Source: Aliidiomarina sp. B3213 | Lineage (GTDB): Bacteria; Pseudomonadota; Gammaproteobacteria; Enterobacterales; Alteromonadaceae | Assembly: GCF_003290085.1 (NCBI RefSeq) | Contig: NZ_QMKJ01000004.1 | Span: 124,001 to 188,000, forward strand | Length of the DNA stretch: 64,000 bases | Direction: 5' to 3' | In this document: positions 55,101 to 63,817 of the stretch, one piece after another | Layout: each line of letters opens with the position of its first letter | How positions within the stretch are numbered: the stretch's first letter is position 1 | Notes under the pieces: model-generated | What the model was told of the DNA's origin: nothing | The model's database searches: none | What the model saw: the letters and a program-made list of their open reading frames with translations, nothing else | Position numbers and translations under genes: made by a program

Positions 55101-55268
55101 GCAATTGGTTGGGTTGTCTTCGGTGGGCTCGGTATCGCTGTGGTGTTTACGCTTTATCTGACACCTGTGCTGTATTTAGGGCTTGCTCGATTTGTGAAGC
55201 CACGTGCTGACGAAAGTGCCAAACTTGAAAGTGAAATGGACGACGCAATAGCGCAAGAGCAGCACTAA
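52167..55268 (+). CDS. RND family multidrug efflux pump subunit
   Basis: This 1033-residue inner-membrane proton antiporter pumps drugs or toxic compounds from the periplasm to a TolC-type channel. It has 12 membrane helices in two halves, each after a large periplasmic domain. Landmarks are SIRRPVLIVVLNLLIIIAG at the start, TM4 LATGLIVDDAIVVTENIQRR with the proton-relay Asp pair, the middle-loop GTREVFFAVVATTAVLAAVF and TM10 QIGLVMLIGLLAKNSILLVE. It fits the HAE-1 type by the segment QFESVNSAIVVMITVPFGI. The substrate is not known. The regulator/kinase pair that follows on the other strand may control it. Confidence 0.93.
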   Translation: MSHETDKLTNDLPSLSIRRPVLIVVLNLLIIIAGIAALNGLEVRELPDVDRPIVSVTARFPGGSPETVDNEVTSRLEAAAARVSGVKSIRSSSEEGSSRIVIEFRPNVDLDTAANETRESVSRVQRQLPPEVEQVAIIKADNDAQSVVSVAISSETLQLEQLTERIETDLAPLFLNIPGVADVQLRGARERVMRVNIDPLRLASFNLTAVDVANALRQAPFDVPAGSLKSTDQQLIVRADATSVSAEQVEDIVISGTTRVSDVANVFFGPADAGNMVRLDGRPVIGLGILRQAGSNTIEISNEVLAQIENLKTRFPDLTFQVTSDDAEFIRGSVREVIFSLTLTIILVVLTLRLFIGSWRATIIPAASIPVALVGALSALWVLGFSINILTLLALVLATGLIVDDAIVVTENIQRRRAMGLGKRAAAVIGTREVFFAVVATTAVLAAVFIPIAFLPSTAGMLFREFGGTLAIAVIISSFVALSLVPALTAKLPLKNHKKSMLVRIGDKLVKLYGSSLKFCLNHAWWVFGISVLLAAGAFSAYQLLENELMPTEDRGTVRIFARGPDGVGLDFMDRQAYKLEEILLPYAAEGEIDSIYTVVGQWDPNLTFITVQLKHWDEREKSQQQIIEEINGPISNVAGVSGRAFGSNSLNLRGQGGGLELALTGPTYEGIYEAALAFTARIRSELPEVGYPRIGYQPTQPQLRVNIDRRRAEELGVALSDISTTLRVAINGDDIADLNVGDQSIPIMLRANRSRVQDPSDLRNLYVGAQDGTLVPLSSLATITEEGVAAELERQSQRRAIEIDMELPPNLTIEEAVESLRAIAQDELPAGIGLIFLGEAQTFEETAREVVLTYVLAFLIVFLVLAAQFESVNSAIVVMITVPFGIAAALFALFLTGNSINIYSQIGLVMLIGLLAKNSILLVEFADQLRDKGLSVREAVEKAATIRLRPIVMTLVSTLLGALPLILSTGAGAEARNAIGWVVFGGLGIAVVFTLYLTPVLYLGLARFVKPRADESAKLESEMDDAIAQEQH

Positions 55269-55275
55269 CTATAGC

Positions 55276-55941
55276 TTAAGAAGATAGAAGACCGAGCTCG
55301 ATAGCTTTAAGAACAGCGCGGGTTCGGTCTCTAACTCCAAGTTTAGACATAATCGTACTCACTTGGTTTTTCACCGTTCCCTCTGACTTAAACAAAGCTT
55401 CTGCAATCTCCTTGTTACTGCACCCTGCAGCCATCAGCCTTAATATTTCAACCTCTTTTACAGACAATGGCTCTGGCTGTTCAAAAGCATCAAACTCGGA
55501 CTTCAAGTTGCTTAAGCCACTCAACAGCTGAGTGGTAATCGAAGGCTGAATCATTGATTCGCCATGAAATACCCGCTCAATACCGTTGACTAGTGTTTCT
55601 AATTCAACGTCTTTTAGTAAATACCCTTTAGCCCCGGCTTTTAACGCGTCAAGCAACAACTCATGGTCGTCAAACGTAGTTAGAATCAACGTTGGAATAT
55701 GAATACCTTCACTATGCATCGCTTGCAGGGTCTCGATACCATTCAACTTCGGCATACGAATATCGAGTAAAATGACATCAACGGAGCTGGAATGTTCACG
55801 CAGCCACTCTAACGCTTCAGTACCGTCGGGAACGTCATGGATTACGTCTATTTCTGGTGAGAGCGACAATAGACTCTTTAAACCTTGACGTACGAGCTTC
55901 TGGTCGTCTACGAGCAGCACACGATAGGATTTCTGACTCAT
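55276..55941 (-). CDS. NarL/FixJ-type response regulator
   Basis: The 221-residue protein has a receiver domain (about 1-120) with the acidic pair LLVDDQKLVRQGL, the phospho-acceptor Asp in VILLDIRMPKLNGIET and the Lys in GYLLKD. A LuxR-type helix-turn-helix follows (about 152-215), EILRLMAAGCSNKEIAEALF, then SEGTVKNQVSTIMSKL. The gene overlaps the kinase gene by 4 bases, a clear two-component pair. It is convergent with the RND pump gene, 7 bases from its stop; a regulatory link is possible but not shown. Confidence 0.93.
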   Translation of the reverse strand: MSQKSYRVLLVDDQKLVRQGLKSLLSLSPEIDVIHDVPDGTEALEWLREHSSSVDVILLDIRMPKLNGIETLQAMHSEGIHIPTLILTTFDDHELLLDALKAGAKGYLLKDVELETLVNGIERVFHGESMIQPSITTQLLSGLSNLKSEFDAFEQPEPLSVKEVEILRLMAAGCSNKEIAEALFKSEGTVKNQVSTIMSKLGVRDRTRAVLKAIELGLLSS

Positions 55942-57083
55942 ACAAGCCTCTTAAGTGGCAGCGTTAAACGCAGCAAAAAGCCTGGCTCTAAGGATTGCAA
56001 CGTTAGCTCTCCGCCTAACTGGTGAATACGTTCTTGCATGCCCGTTAAGCCATTGCCTTTTACTAAGTAGTGAGCACCTATTCCGTTGTCTTCAACTTCT
56101 GCGAGCAACTCTGTTTTGCTCTGCCTTACTCGAATGTGAATCAGTGAAGCCCTTCCATGCTTTATGGCGTTAGTCATTGCCTCTTGCACGCTTCGTAAGA
56201 GCACCATGCCTTGCTCTAAATTTAAAACAGCCACCTTCTCTGGAATAGTCAAACGTACCTCTACTCCTGGCAGGCGATCTATCAATTTTTCAATTGCTTG
56301 TTTCAGGTCTAAGTAGTCATGTGCACGGATATCGCTGACAGCTTCTCGCACGTCTGCCAGTAACAGTTTGGCTATAGCATGACTCTGCTCTACCTCTCGC
56401 TTACAGTTTTCAGGAACGGTTCGCGTCAATACTTGTAACTGCAAGTTAAGAGCAGTTAAGTGATGCCCCACCAAATCGTGAATATCACGCGCAATACGCA
56501 GCCGCTCTTCTTGCTTGCTTCCTTCTTGCAACAATGACTGCATGGCTATTAACTCTCTATTTGCTTGTTCTGCACGTTCGCGTTCAAATTCAGCCTCTTT
56601 ACGCGCCTCCATCATAATTAAAGCAAACACGTTGAATGCAAAATAAAGCAACCCCATAATAAAGACACCGTCGGTTTCCCAGCGCCAGGCATACAACGAC
56701 CAAGTAATAACACTCCACACAGGAGACAAGGCTAACGCCAATCTAAACGACATCAAATATGGCAGTTGGGCTATCCATATCACTAACAGAATGGCAGCGA
56801 AAGGGTTCGGTGTAGTTACGACAATGCCGCAAACTAAAGTGAACTGTATAGCAATTAATATTGCCTTTAGCTTAGGTGCTTGTGGTGGTTTCGTGTCGAG
56901 CGTAGACACAAAAAATAAAACAGCAAAAGCGCCATAAATCAGCGCGAGTAGCGCCAACCTACCCACACTTGCGCCCATTTGACTCCATAAGAGCCAAATG
57001 TCGATACAAGCGACCAGTGCAACGGTAAACACACCGCTTACTTGATCAGCACCTACTTTGAAATTGAATGATTTAAAGTTCAT
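55938..57083 (-). CDS. NarL-type sensor histidine kinase (HisKA_3 / DesK-like)
   Basis: The 381-residue kinase has an N-terminal membrane domain of five or six helices (about 18-160), a short coiled coil, the HisKA_3 motif RLRIARDIHDLVGHHLTALN with the phosphorylated His, and a HATPase domain with the N box VQEAMTNAIKHGRA and the G1 box VEDNGIGA. Membrane-embedded inputs of this type often respond to membrane stress or lipophilic compounds, as in DesK or LiaS; that is inference. It is the first gene of the pair with the regulator downstream. Confidence 0.9.
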   Translation of the reverse strand: MNFKSFNFKVGADQVSGVFTVALVACIDIWLLWSQMGASVGRLALLALIYGAFAVLFFVSTLDTKPPQAPKLKAILIAIQFTLVCGIVVTTPNPFAAILLVIWIAQLPYLMSFRLALALSPVWSVITWSLYAWRWETDGVFIMGLLYFAFNVFALIMMEARKEAEFERERAEQANRELIAMQSLLQEGSKQEERLRIARDIHDLVGHHLTALNLQLQVLTRTVPENCKREVEQSHAIAKLLLADVREAVSDIRAHDYLDLKQAIEKLIDRLPGVEVRLTIPEKVAVLNLEQGMVLLRSVQEAMTNAIKHGRASLIHIRVRQSKTELLAEVEDNGIGAHYLVKGNGLTGMQERIHQLGGELTLQSLEPGFLLRLTLPLKRLV

Positions 57084-57220
57084 TGAGCAAGTATGCCCTG
57101 CCTCTTTAATAAGACCAATAGGTCAAAAGTCACTTTTCAAGTCATGACTTTTGTCACTGCACGCAGCTTTTCCTTTTCCCTACCATTGCCTCATCGTTAA
57201 ACACCCATCGGGGGCTTGTT

Positions 57221-57973
57221 ATGCAAAATCTATTTCACATTTTCCTAATAACACACGTGGTTGCAGGAACCTTATCACTCCTTCTTTTCTGGATACCTGC
57301 TGTATCAAGAAAGGGAGGGTTAAACCACAAGAAATTTGGTGGGTATTACGGTTTAAGCATGAACACTGTCGCTTTCAGTGGTATAGCAATGTCTTTACTC
57401 GTATTACTTTTTACCGCTCAGGTTAAACCTCATCTCTATTCGGTAGCCCACTTGGCGGAACAACGGGTGCAATACGCTCACCTTTTCGCATGGTTTCTCA
57501 TTCACTTGGGCGTACTTATTCACTCTTCGGTGCTTTATGGCAACGCAGTGCTCCGCAACAAAAGTAATCACGAGGGCCTAAAAAAGCCCTACCTTATCGC
57601 GGTATGTGGGGTGTTAGCCCTGAATGGATTAGCACTCATTATTGTGGGTTCGCTCAACGGTTTAATTTTGCATATTGTTTTTGGAGCTTTAGGTGCGTGG
57701 GTCGGCCTCTCCAATATCAAGTTCATTTTCTCAAAGTCATTTTCTAAAAAGGCATGGTTGCGCGAGCATCTCGGTGCCTATATCGGATCAGGGATTGGCG
57801 CATACACTGCTTTTTTAGTTTTTGGCGGCGCTACGTGGTTGTCCGTTACGGGTGACTTTTACACAGCGCTTTGGATTGCTCCGGGCATTATAGGTACATT
57901 TTTTGTCGCCAAGCTTTCTAGAAAATACGACCCTCCTAAACAACATAAACCAGAGTCCACGAGCACTATTTAA
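57221..57973 (+). CDS. Integral membrane protein of unknown function
   Basis: The 250-residue protein has about seven hydrophobic segments (near 3-24, 47-66, 84-106, 122-143, 144-162, 184-207, 215-236). His residues in the first and third segments (HIFLITHVVAG, YAHLFAWFLIHLG, LIHSSVLYG) resemble the DUF2306-like membrane proteins, some of which are thought to bind heme; that is a guess. The gene is divergent from the sensor kinase and is followed by a TPR-like gene 26 bases downstream on the same strand. There is no functional clue beyond location. Confidence 0.65.
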   Translation: MQNLFHIFLITHVVAGTLSLLLFWIPAVSRKGGLNHKKFGGYYGLSMNTVAFSGIAMSLLVLLFTAQVKPHLYSVAHLAEQRVQYAHLFAWFLIHLGVLIHSSVLYGNAVLRNKSNHEGLKKPYLIAVCGVLALNGLALIIVGSLNGLILHIVFGALGAWVGLSNIKFIFSKSFSKKAWLREHLGAYIGSGIGAYTAFLVFGGATWLSVTGDFYTALWIAPGIIGTFFVAKLSRKYDPPKQHKPESTSTI

Positions 57974-57999
57974 GTGCGGCAATAAACGGGAGATACCTT

Positions 58000-58896
58000 A
58001 TGAAATTTATATCCAGAATCAAAAACGGCCTGTTGATCGCACTCATTGTCTGTTCGACCCAATTAAATGCAGAAGAGCAGCATGTAAACAGCCTAGTTGA
58101 AAACATCGAAATACATTTTCCTGACCGGTTGAACCAAGCGCAGCAGTTCATGGAGCAAGCCCTAGATATTGCTCCTAACCATGCTCAAGTGAATTACTAC
58201 TGTGGTGTTATTTACGGCATACGAGCCAGTGAAGGCATAATGAAAGCGATGCGCTTCGCCGGAAAGAGCCGCCGTTGTTTAGAAAACGCGGTAACTCTCG
58301 AGCCTAGGAATTTGACTTACCGACTCGCCTTATTCAACTACTATCTAAGTGCCCCCAGTATTGTAGGTGGCGGGGAGGAAGCTGCGAAACAAGAAATGCG
58401 CAATATTCAGGAGCTCGACGAAGTTCAAGGAGCTGTCGCTCACCTACGCATAGTTCGTGAGTTTGATACAGAGCGATACTCAGAAGAGTTACACAAAATG
58501 GCTGAGCAATACCCGCAGGCTACGAATATTCAATTACGACTGGGATTAAACCTGCAAGAGCATGGAGAATACGAATTGGCACATGAGTCTTTTGTACGCA
58601 TTACTTCACAGGGTTTTGAACACGACGACACGTATTTCAATGCCTTGTATCAAATCGGCAGAAACGCCGTATTTAGTCATCAAAGGGTGAGCCAAGGCAT
58701 TGAAGCTATGGAGCGATATATTACTGACTACAACTCCGAGTTAGAAATACCCGACTTGCCATGGGCTTACGCTCGCATGGCACAACTTCAAAGCTTAGAA
58801 AACAACGCAGACCTAGTAACCCATTACAAAAACTTAGCTCTTGAAAATAGCGCCAACAACGACCGCGAGCTTCACGATCTAATGGCACAATTATGA
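58000..58896 (+). CDS. Secreted TPR-like repeat protein of unknown function
   Basis: The 298-residue protein has a signal peptide (about 1-24, ending LNA-EEQ). The remainder is helical, with repeated helix pairs of the tetratricopeptide type: QAQQFMEQALDIAPNHAQVN, SRRCLENAVTLEPRNLTYRL, NIQLRLGLNLQEHGEYELAHESF. A Gly-rich insertion IVGGGEEAAKQEM breaks the third repeat. Such proteins usually scaffold complexes in the periplasm. It probably shares a transcript with the membrane protein upstream. Its last codons overlap the end of the convergent yjjX gene by 6 bases. Confidence 0.75.
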   Translation: MKFISRIKNGLLIALIVCSTQLNAEEQHVNSLVENIEIHFPDRLNQAQQFMEQALDIAPNHAQVNYYCGVIYGIRASEGIMKAMRFAGKSRRCLENAVTLEPRNLTYRLALFNYYLSAPSIVGGGEEAAKQEMRNIQELDEVQGAVAHLRIVREFDTERYSEELHKMAEQYPQATNIQLRLGLNLQEHGEYELAHESFVRITSQGFEHDDTYFNALYQIGRNAVFSHQRVSQGIEAMERYITDYNSELEIPDLPWAYARMAQLQSLENNADLVTHYKNLALENSANNDRELHDLMAQL

Positions 58897-59424
58897 AGTG
58901 AAAAGGCTAGAATTGACTATTCGAGCCATTGCCAGAGTCATCGCTTGAACATACGTGCTTTCACGTGTTTCAAGCTGCTCGGTTAATAACGCGATGGCTC
59001 CGCCCTTTTGCTTAATGTTTTGGGTTTGGAAGTGGTCATCAAGCACGTCGCCTAACTCTTTACCCGCTTTCAATTCTTGGTAAAAAACATCTGGAATAGG
59101 TAAGTCTCCAGTGCGCCCTACAGCAGTCTGGTTTTTATGTTGAATAACCACGTAAGCGAACGTGGCTGTGCCATACGAAAATTGGTCCACACCACCTTCA
59201 AATGCTACATAAAAATCGGCTTCAGTTTGCTGTTGTAGGTTTACTACTCGGTTCTTCGCTCCAAGCAATGTTTCTTGCTCAGACATCGGTTGGTCAGAAA
59301 CTTCAGAAGGCACGCTAACACCTTGCACGTCCAACTCAGCTTCAGGGAAATATCGAGCTAGTGTGACTTTTGCTGCATTCACTTTCACTGGGTTCTGTGA
59401 GCCAACCCTAATCAATAACCGCAT
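58891..59424 (-). CDS. yjjX: Inosine/xanthosine triphosphatase YjjX
   Basis: YjjX hydrolyses ITP and XTP, which keeps deaminated purines out of nucleic acids. At 177 residues it is typical (E. coli 170). Family marks are RVGSQNPVKVNAAKVTLAR near the start, GVSVPSEVSDQPMSEQETLLGAKNR (in two parts), FYVAFEGGVDQF and FQTQNIKQKGGAIALLTE. It is a single minus-strand gene, divergent from the OsmC-YcaO gene. Confidence 0.9.
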   Translation of the reverse strand: MRLLIRVGSQNPVKVNAAKVTLARYFPEAELDVQGVSVPSEVSDQPMSEQETLLGAKNRVVNLQQQTEADFYVAFEGGVDQFSYGTATFAYVVIQHKNQTAVGRTGDLPIPDVFYQELKAGKELGDVLDDHFQTQNIKQKGGAIALLTEQLETRESTYVQAMTLAMARIVNSSLFTS

Positions 59425-59539
59425 TCTATACTTATTCCTATTTTTATATTGCTACTGCGCTGCCAATGATGTGACAAGACAGGTGCATTCGGGCGATAAT
59501 ACACACTAAACGCAATGTACACTTCAATTAGGCATTCCC

Positions 59540-61726
59540 ATGGAAATAAAAGTTAACTTTCTAGACAATTTAAGACTAGAAGCTAAATTCGACGACTTTA
59601 CGGTCATTACCGATCAGCCGATACGTTACAAAGGCGACGGTTCTGCGCCGAGTCCGTTTGACTACTTCCTTGCCTCGTCAGCCATGTGCGCTGCATATTT
59701 TGTAAAAGTATATTGTGTTGCCAGAAATATTCCGACAGAGAATATTCGACTCTCGCAAAATAATATTATTGATCCGGAAAATAGATACAACCAAACCTTC
59801 AAAATTCAGGTCGAGCTACCCGAGGATATTTCCGAGAAGGATCGCCAAGGCATTTTGCGTTCTATCGACCGTTGTACTGTGAAGAAGGTCGTTCAAACTG
59901 GTCCAGAGTTTGAAATTGAAGTGGTTGAGAATTTAGATGAAGACGCACAGGCTTTATTAACAGGTGCGCCCGACGGCTCTTCTCAAACCTACATTGAAGG
60001 GAAAGACCTTCCACTCGAAACAACTATTTCTAACATGTCTTCAATTCTTGCAGACCTCGGCATGAAAATAGAAATTGCTTCATGGAGAAATATTGTTCCT
60101 CATGTTTGGTCACTTCACATTCGCGACGCGGCTTCACCACCTTGTTTTACCAACGGAAAAGGCGCAACGAAGGAAAGCGCTTTATGTTCCGCTTTAGGGG
60201 AATTTATCGAGCGTCTCAACTGCAACTTCTTCTACAACGACCAGTATTTTGGAGAAGAAATTGCCCATAGCGACTTTGTGCATTATCCCAACGAGAAATG
60301 GTTTGCGTTGGAAAAAGACGACAGTATTCCAGCAGGCTTACTCGACGACTATTGCTTAAGTATTTACAACCCTGAACAAGAATTGCGAGGCTCGCACTTA
60401 ATCGATACTAACTCTGGACGTATCGACCGAGGTATCGTCTCGTTACCCTACGTACGAGAATCAGACCAACAAACGGTTTACTTTCCCTCTAACCTGATTG
60501 AGAACCTATTTCTTAGTAATGGCATGAGTGCCGGAAATACGCTGGCAGAAGCTAAAGTTCAGTGTTTATCAGAAATTTTCGAACGCGCAGTTAAGCGTGA
60601 AATCATTGAGAACGAAATTGCGCTTCCAGAAGTGCCGAGAGATGTGTTGGAGCAGTATCCGCATCTTGTAGAAGGTATTGATGCGCTGGAGGCCCAAGGA
60701 TTTCCAGTGCTAGTTAAAGACGCCTCTCTCGGGGGGCAATTCCCGGTCGCCTGCGTCACCATTATGAATCCAAAAACAGGTGGCGTTTTTGCCTCATTTG
60801 GTGCTCACCCCAGCTTCTCCATTGCTCTAGAAAGAAGCTTAACAGAGCTATTGCAAGGAAGAAGTTTTGAGGGCTTAAACGACATTCCACTGCCCACTTT
60901 TAATTCGATGGCAGTCACCGAGCCGAATAACTTTGTAGAGCACTTTATCGATTCTACCGGAGTTATTTCTTGGCGGTTTTTCAGCGCTAAACCTGACTTT
61001 GATTTTGTTGAGTGGGACTTTTCAGGCTCGAACGATGAAGAGGTACAAACTCTGATGGCGATATTGCAGGATATGGGCAAAGAAGTGTACACCGCGATCT
61101 ATACCGACTTAGGCGCACCAGCTGTACGCATGCTCGTTCCGAACTATTCAGAGGTTTACCCAGTAGAAGACCTTATTTGGGACAATACCAACGTTGCGCT
61201 GCAATTCCGCGAAGACATATTGAACCTACACAGGCTTAACGAAGAGCAACTACAAAGCCTAGTTGAACGCTTGGAAGAAAGTCAGCTCGACCACTATATC
61301 GACATTATTACGCTTATTGGCGTCGAGTTTGACGAGAATACAGTTTGGGGACAGCTCACCATTCTGGAGCTCAAGCTACTTATTTACCTTGCATTAGAAC
61401 AACTAGAGAGTGCCTACGAGCTAGTCCAAGAGTTTTTACAATACAACGACAACACTGTGGCTAGGGTTCTATTTTATAGAGCACTTGAAGCCGTGTTAGA
61501 AATTACACTGGACGATGATTTAGACCTAGAAGACTACAGCTACAACCTAGCTAGAATGTATAGCGACGATGTCTTTCAGGCGGCTACAGGCTCGGTGAAT
61601 GGTTCTGTACGCTTTTACGGACTTACTGAAACAAATATGCAGTTAGATGGTCTAGATCGCCACTTGCGACTCATAGAAAGCTATAAAAAGCTTCATGCAC
61701 ACCGTGCAAAAATGAGTCATTCGTAA
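59540..61726 (+). CDS. OsmC-YcaO fusion protein with C-terminal helical region
   Basis: The 728-residue protein joins an N-terminal OsmC-like domain (about 1-140; APSPFDYFLASSAMCAAYFVK with a Cys, and DRCTVKKVVQ with a second Cys, the peroxidatic pair of the family) to a YcaO domain (about 170-580). The YcaO part has FTNGKGATKESALCSALGEFIERLN, LSNGMSAGNTLAEAKVQCLSEIFERAVK and PVACVTIMNPKTGG, where the Glu residues in the repeated GAT/GNTLAEA segments form the ATP/Mg site. The C-terminal region (about 580-728) looks like TPR-type helices. Stand-alone YcaO of E. coli helps RimO methylthiolate ribosomal protein S12; other YcaO proteins make thiazoles or thioamides in peptides. The fused OsmC suggests a thiol-redox or sulfur-carrier role. 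The substrate is unknown. Confidence 0.85.
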   Translation: MEIKVNFLDNLRLEAKFDDFTVITDQPIRYKGDGSAPSPFDYFLASSAMCAAYFVKVYCVARNIPTENIRLSQNNIIDPENRYNQTFKIQVELPEDISEKDRQGILRSIDRCTVKKVVQTGPEFEIEVVENLDEDAQALLTGAPDGSSQTYIEGKDLPLETTISNMSSILADLGMKIEIASWRNIVPHVWSLHIRDAASPPCFTNGKGATKESALCSALGEFIERLNCNFFYNDQYFGEEIAHSDFVHYPNEKWFALEKDDSIPAGLLDDYCLSIYNPEQELRGSHLIDTNSGRIDRGIVSLPYVRESDQQTVYFPSNLIENLFLSNGMSAGNTLAEAKVQCLSEIFERAVKREIIENEIALPEVPRDVLEQYPHLVEGIDALEAQGFPVLVKDASLGGQFPVACVTIMNPKTGGVFASFGAHPSFSIALERSLTELLQGRSFEGLNDIPLPTFNSMAVTEPNNFVEHFIDSTGVISWRFFSAKPDFDFVEWDFSGSNDEEVQTLMAILQDMGKEVYTAIYTDLGAPAVRMLVPNYSEVYPVEDLIWDNTNVALQFREDILNLHRLNEEQLQSLVERLEESQLDHYIDIITLIGVEFDENTVWGQLTILELKLLIYLALEQLESAYELVQEFLQYNDNTVARVLFYRALEAVLEITLDDDLDLEDYSYNLARMYSDDVFQAATGSVNGSVRFYGLTETNMQLDGLDRHLRLIESYKKLHAHRAKMSHS

Positions 61727-61792
61727 TTTCGCCCTGTTATGCTAACTTTGTGTAGGGATTAAACCAAAAAAGAATCGGGTTCTACACAAAAT

Positions 61793-62554
61793 ATGCGCAA
61801 GGTATTAAGCACAGTAGCGGCGGTATTCTTGTTTTTCGGTGTCACTGACTCCAGTGACGCCGATGAAATTTTGCATTTTCTCCTTCCTCTGAACATGCCT
61901 CCGTATATAGACTTGTCGACCAATACGGGTTACGAACTCGAACTTATAGAAATGATCGTAGAGGAAATGGGGGCAACGGTAAATTATACCCATGTTCCCA
62001 TCGCAAGGCTCAGCACCACTTTGCCCGCAAACGCATTTGATGCCGCTACATTACAGCGCCCAACAAGCGACACCATCGACTTTTACTACAGCTGCCCCTA
62101 TATCGAGTATCACAACTTAATTGTTTCACGAGCCGACGATAACATTGTCATTAACCAACTCAATGACCTCATTGGACTCCATGTTATTGCCTTTCAAACC
62201 GCTACCAGAGCTCTAGGACCGTCTTTTGCCAACGCAGCTGAGCAAGCGAGCGAATATGTTGAAACCGTAGACCAAGGAAGCCAGGTAGAAATGCTTATGC
62301 GCCAACGCACCAATGCCATAGTGTTAGACGAAAATATTTTGAATTACTACCTTGGCCAATACAGTGATGTGCCTACACTTAATAGATACCCCATTGCCAC
62401 CACACGATATCAAGTCGCGTTTAAAGACCCTTCTCTGCAACAACGCTTCGATAGTGCACAGCAACGTATTTGGCAAACCGAGGCTTATCAACAGCTGCAA
62501 AGAAAATATTTCAATACAGTGAACCAGCAATTAGCCGCCCACTGTGATTTTTAA
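61793..62554 (+). CDS. Periplasmic substrate-binding protein of the SBP_bac_3 type, copy 1
   Basis: The 253-residue protein has a signal peptide (about 1-23, ending SDA-DE). It then shows PLNMPPYIDLSTNTGYELELIEMIVEEM, the start of amino-acid-type solute-binding folds, DFYYSCPYIEYHNLIVS, LIGLHVIAFQTA at the domain hinge, and a closing YQVAFKDPSLQQRF. Two Cys (SCPY and HCDF) are placed so that they could form a disulfide. No permease or ATPase gene is nearby, so it may be an orphan binding protein or a sensor partner. It is a tandem paralog of the next gene. Confidence 0.8.
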   Translation: MRKVLSTVAAVFLFFGVTDSSDADEILHFLLPLNMPPYIDLSTNTGYELELIEMIVEEMGATVNYTHVPIARLSTTLPANAFDAATLQRPTSDTIDFYYSCPYIEYHNLIVSRADDNIVINQLNDLIGLHVIAFQTATRALGPSFANAAEQASEYVETVDQGSQVEMLMRQRTNAIVLDENILNYYLGQYSDVPTLNRYPIATTRYQVAFKDPSLQQRFDSAQQRIWQTEAYQQLQRKYFNTVNQQLAAHCDF

Positions 62555-62651
62555 GAATTGGTTGTTACTCTGCCTTTTGTCATAGTGCGTTCCATCCAAA
62601 GTATTCTAATCTGATCTTAAGTAGGCATAAATCTGACTTAAGGCGGTAGTT

Positions 62652-63419
62652 ATGGTTCAGGCAGCAGCACGTTACACGGCTCTTACATTGGCCTTTGTCA
62701 CATGGCTTTCGATTTCACCGGTAGCTGCTTCGTCCTTGCACGTTTTAGTGGGATTACACAAACCACCTTATATCGACCTCACGTCTAACTCCGGTTATGA
62801 AATTGAGCTTATGGAACTTATTGGCGCGCACATGGGTGTTCACGTGAACTTTACTCATGTTCCCAACGGCCGGATAGGAGAAACTTTAAGCGCGGACGCT
62901 TTCGACGCGTCTAGCCTACAAAAGGAAGAAACTGGCCCTAACGATTATTACTACAGTTGCCCCTATATTCAGTATCAGAACATGGTAGTTACGCGCCAGC
63001 AAGACAGGCTAACCATCAATAGTTTGGAAGATTTACTAGGGCTCTCCGTGTTAGCGTTTCAAACAGCAAACATTGTTCTCGGAGAAGACTTTAGCAATGC
63101 CATAGAACGAGCTGAAGACTACAATGAGACAGTCGACCAGAGTGCCCAAGTAGAAATGCTGTTACGAGGCAGAGTGCAAGCCATTGTTATTGACAGAAAC
63201 ATTCTGAACCACTACTTACTCACCAGCGATAATCCATCTCCGCTCAACAGACTCACTATCGCTACCACCAACTACCAAGTCGCGTTTAAAGACCCAAACC
63301 TAAGAGACCGGTTCAATGAAGCCCAAAGCCAAGTTTGGCAAACACCGGAATACCAAGAGCTTCAACAAAAATATTTTGGTGATATTAATCAAAATCTAGA
63401 GATGTTTTGTGAGGTTTGA
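62652..63419 (+). CDS. Periplasmic substrate-binding protein of the SBP_bac_3 type, copy 2
   Basis: The 255-residue protein is a close paralog of the one just upstream, with the signal peptide (about 1-25, ending VAA-SS), GLHKPPYIDLTSNSGYEIEL, DYYYSCPYIQYQNMVVT, LLGLSVLAFQTANIV and YQVAFKDPNLRDRF. It keeps the same two Cys (SCPY and FCEV). The 97-base gap between the two genes has no terminator that I can see, so they may be cotranscribed. The duplication probably predates much divergence, since many positions differ. The ligand is unknown; a polar amino acid or other small molecule is typical for the family. Confidence 0.8.
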   Translation: MVQAAARYTALTLAFVTWLSISPVAASSLHVLVGLHKPPYIDLTSNSGYEIELMELIGAHMGVHVNFTHVPNGRIGETLSADAFDASSLQKEETGPNDYYYSCPYIQYQNMVVTRQQDRLTINSLEDLLGLSVLAFQTANIVLGEDFSNAIERAEDYNETVDQSAQVEMLLRGRVQAIVIDRNILNHYLLTSDNPSPLNRLTIATTNYQVAFKDPNLRDRFNEAQSQVWQTPEYQELQQKYFGDINQNLEMFCEV

Positions 63420-63817
63420 GGTAAAACCCTGAGTCGGGTTACAGAGAGTAGAGTTGGGTGCTATTTCTTATGCGCGCTCTCGACACCAGCTAAAAAACGT
63501 CCCTGAGCATCGTCAGGCTCCGCTCCATGCCTCGCGTAAAAAGCTGATCGAGCGGTGCTCGCTCCGGGCGCTTTTTACCCAGACTTGACCTCGGGACCTA
63601 TCTATTATGAGGCCCCATAGACGAGATTCAGAATCTACAAAAATAGCAGCAATTAATGCGCTCCCCACTATGCGCTTAGCCGTATTTCAACCATACTGAT
63701 TGTGTTCGTGGTGGAATTTCATTTGATCACGGTGAGGCATTAACAGGGGGGTAGATAAGATGTTTTGGAAAGCATAATCCATTACCACGTTAAGTAACGA
63801 GCGCAATATAGGCAATT
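63420..63817. other. Gene-poor intergenic stretch
   Basis: I find no open frame with a recognisable product in these 398 bases. A short stem AACCC / GGGTT near 63424-63441 follows the binding-protein gene without a T tract. One larger hairpin-like structure lies at 63536-63578. Short frames on either strand stop quickly and do not resemble known proteins. The composition shifts from mixed to AT-rich toward the end. Confidence 0.5.
63536..63578. repeat. Imperfect inverted repeat / hairpin
   Basis: The outer arms GTAAAAAGC (63536-63544) and GCTTTTTAC (63570-63578) pair perfectly, and inner arms GAGCG (63550-63554) and CGCTC (63560-63564) form a second stem with a 5-base loop. It could be a structured RNA, a REP-like palindrome or a remnant of a mobile element. 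Only one copy was noticed in the window. Confidence 0.4.
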
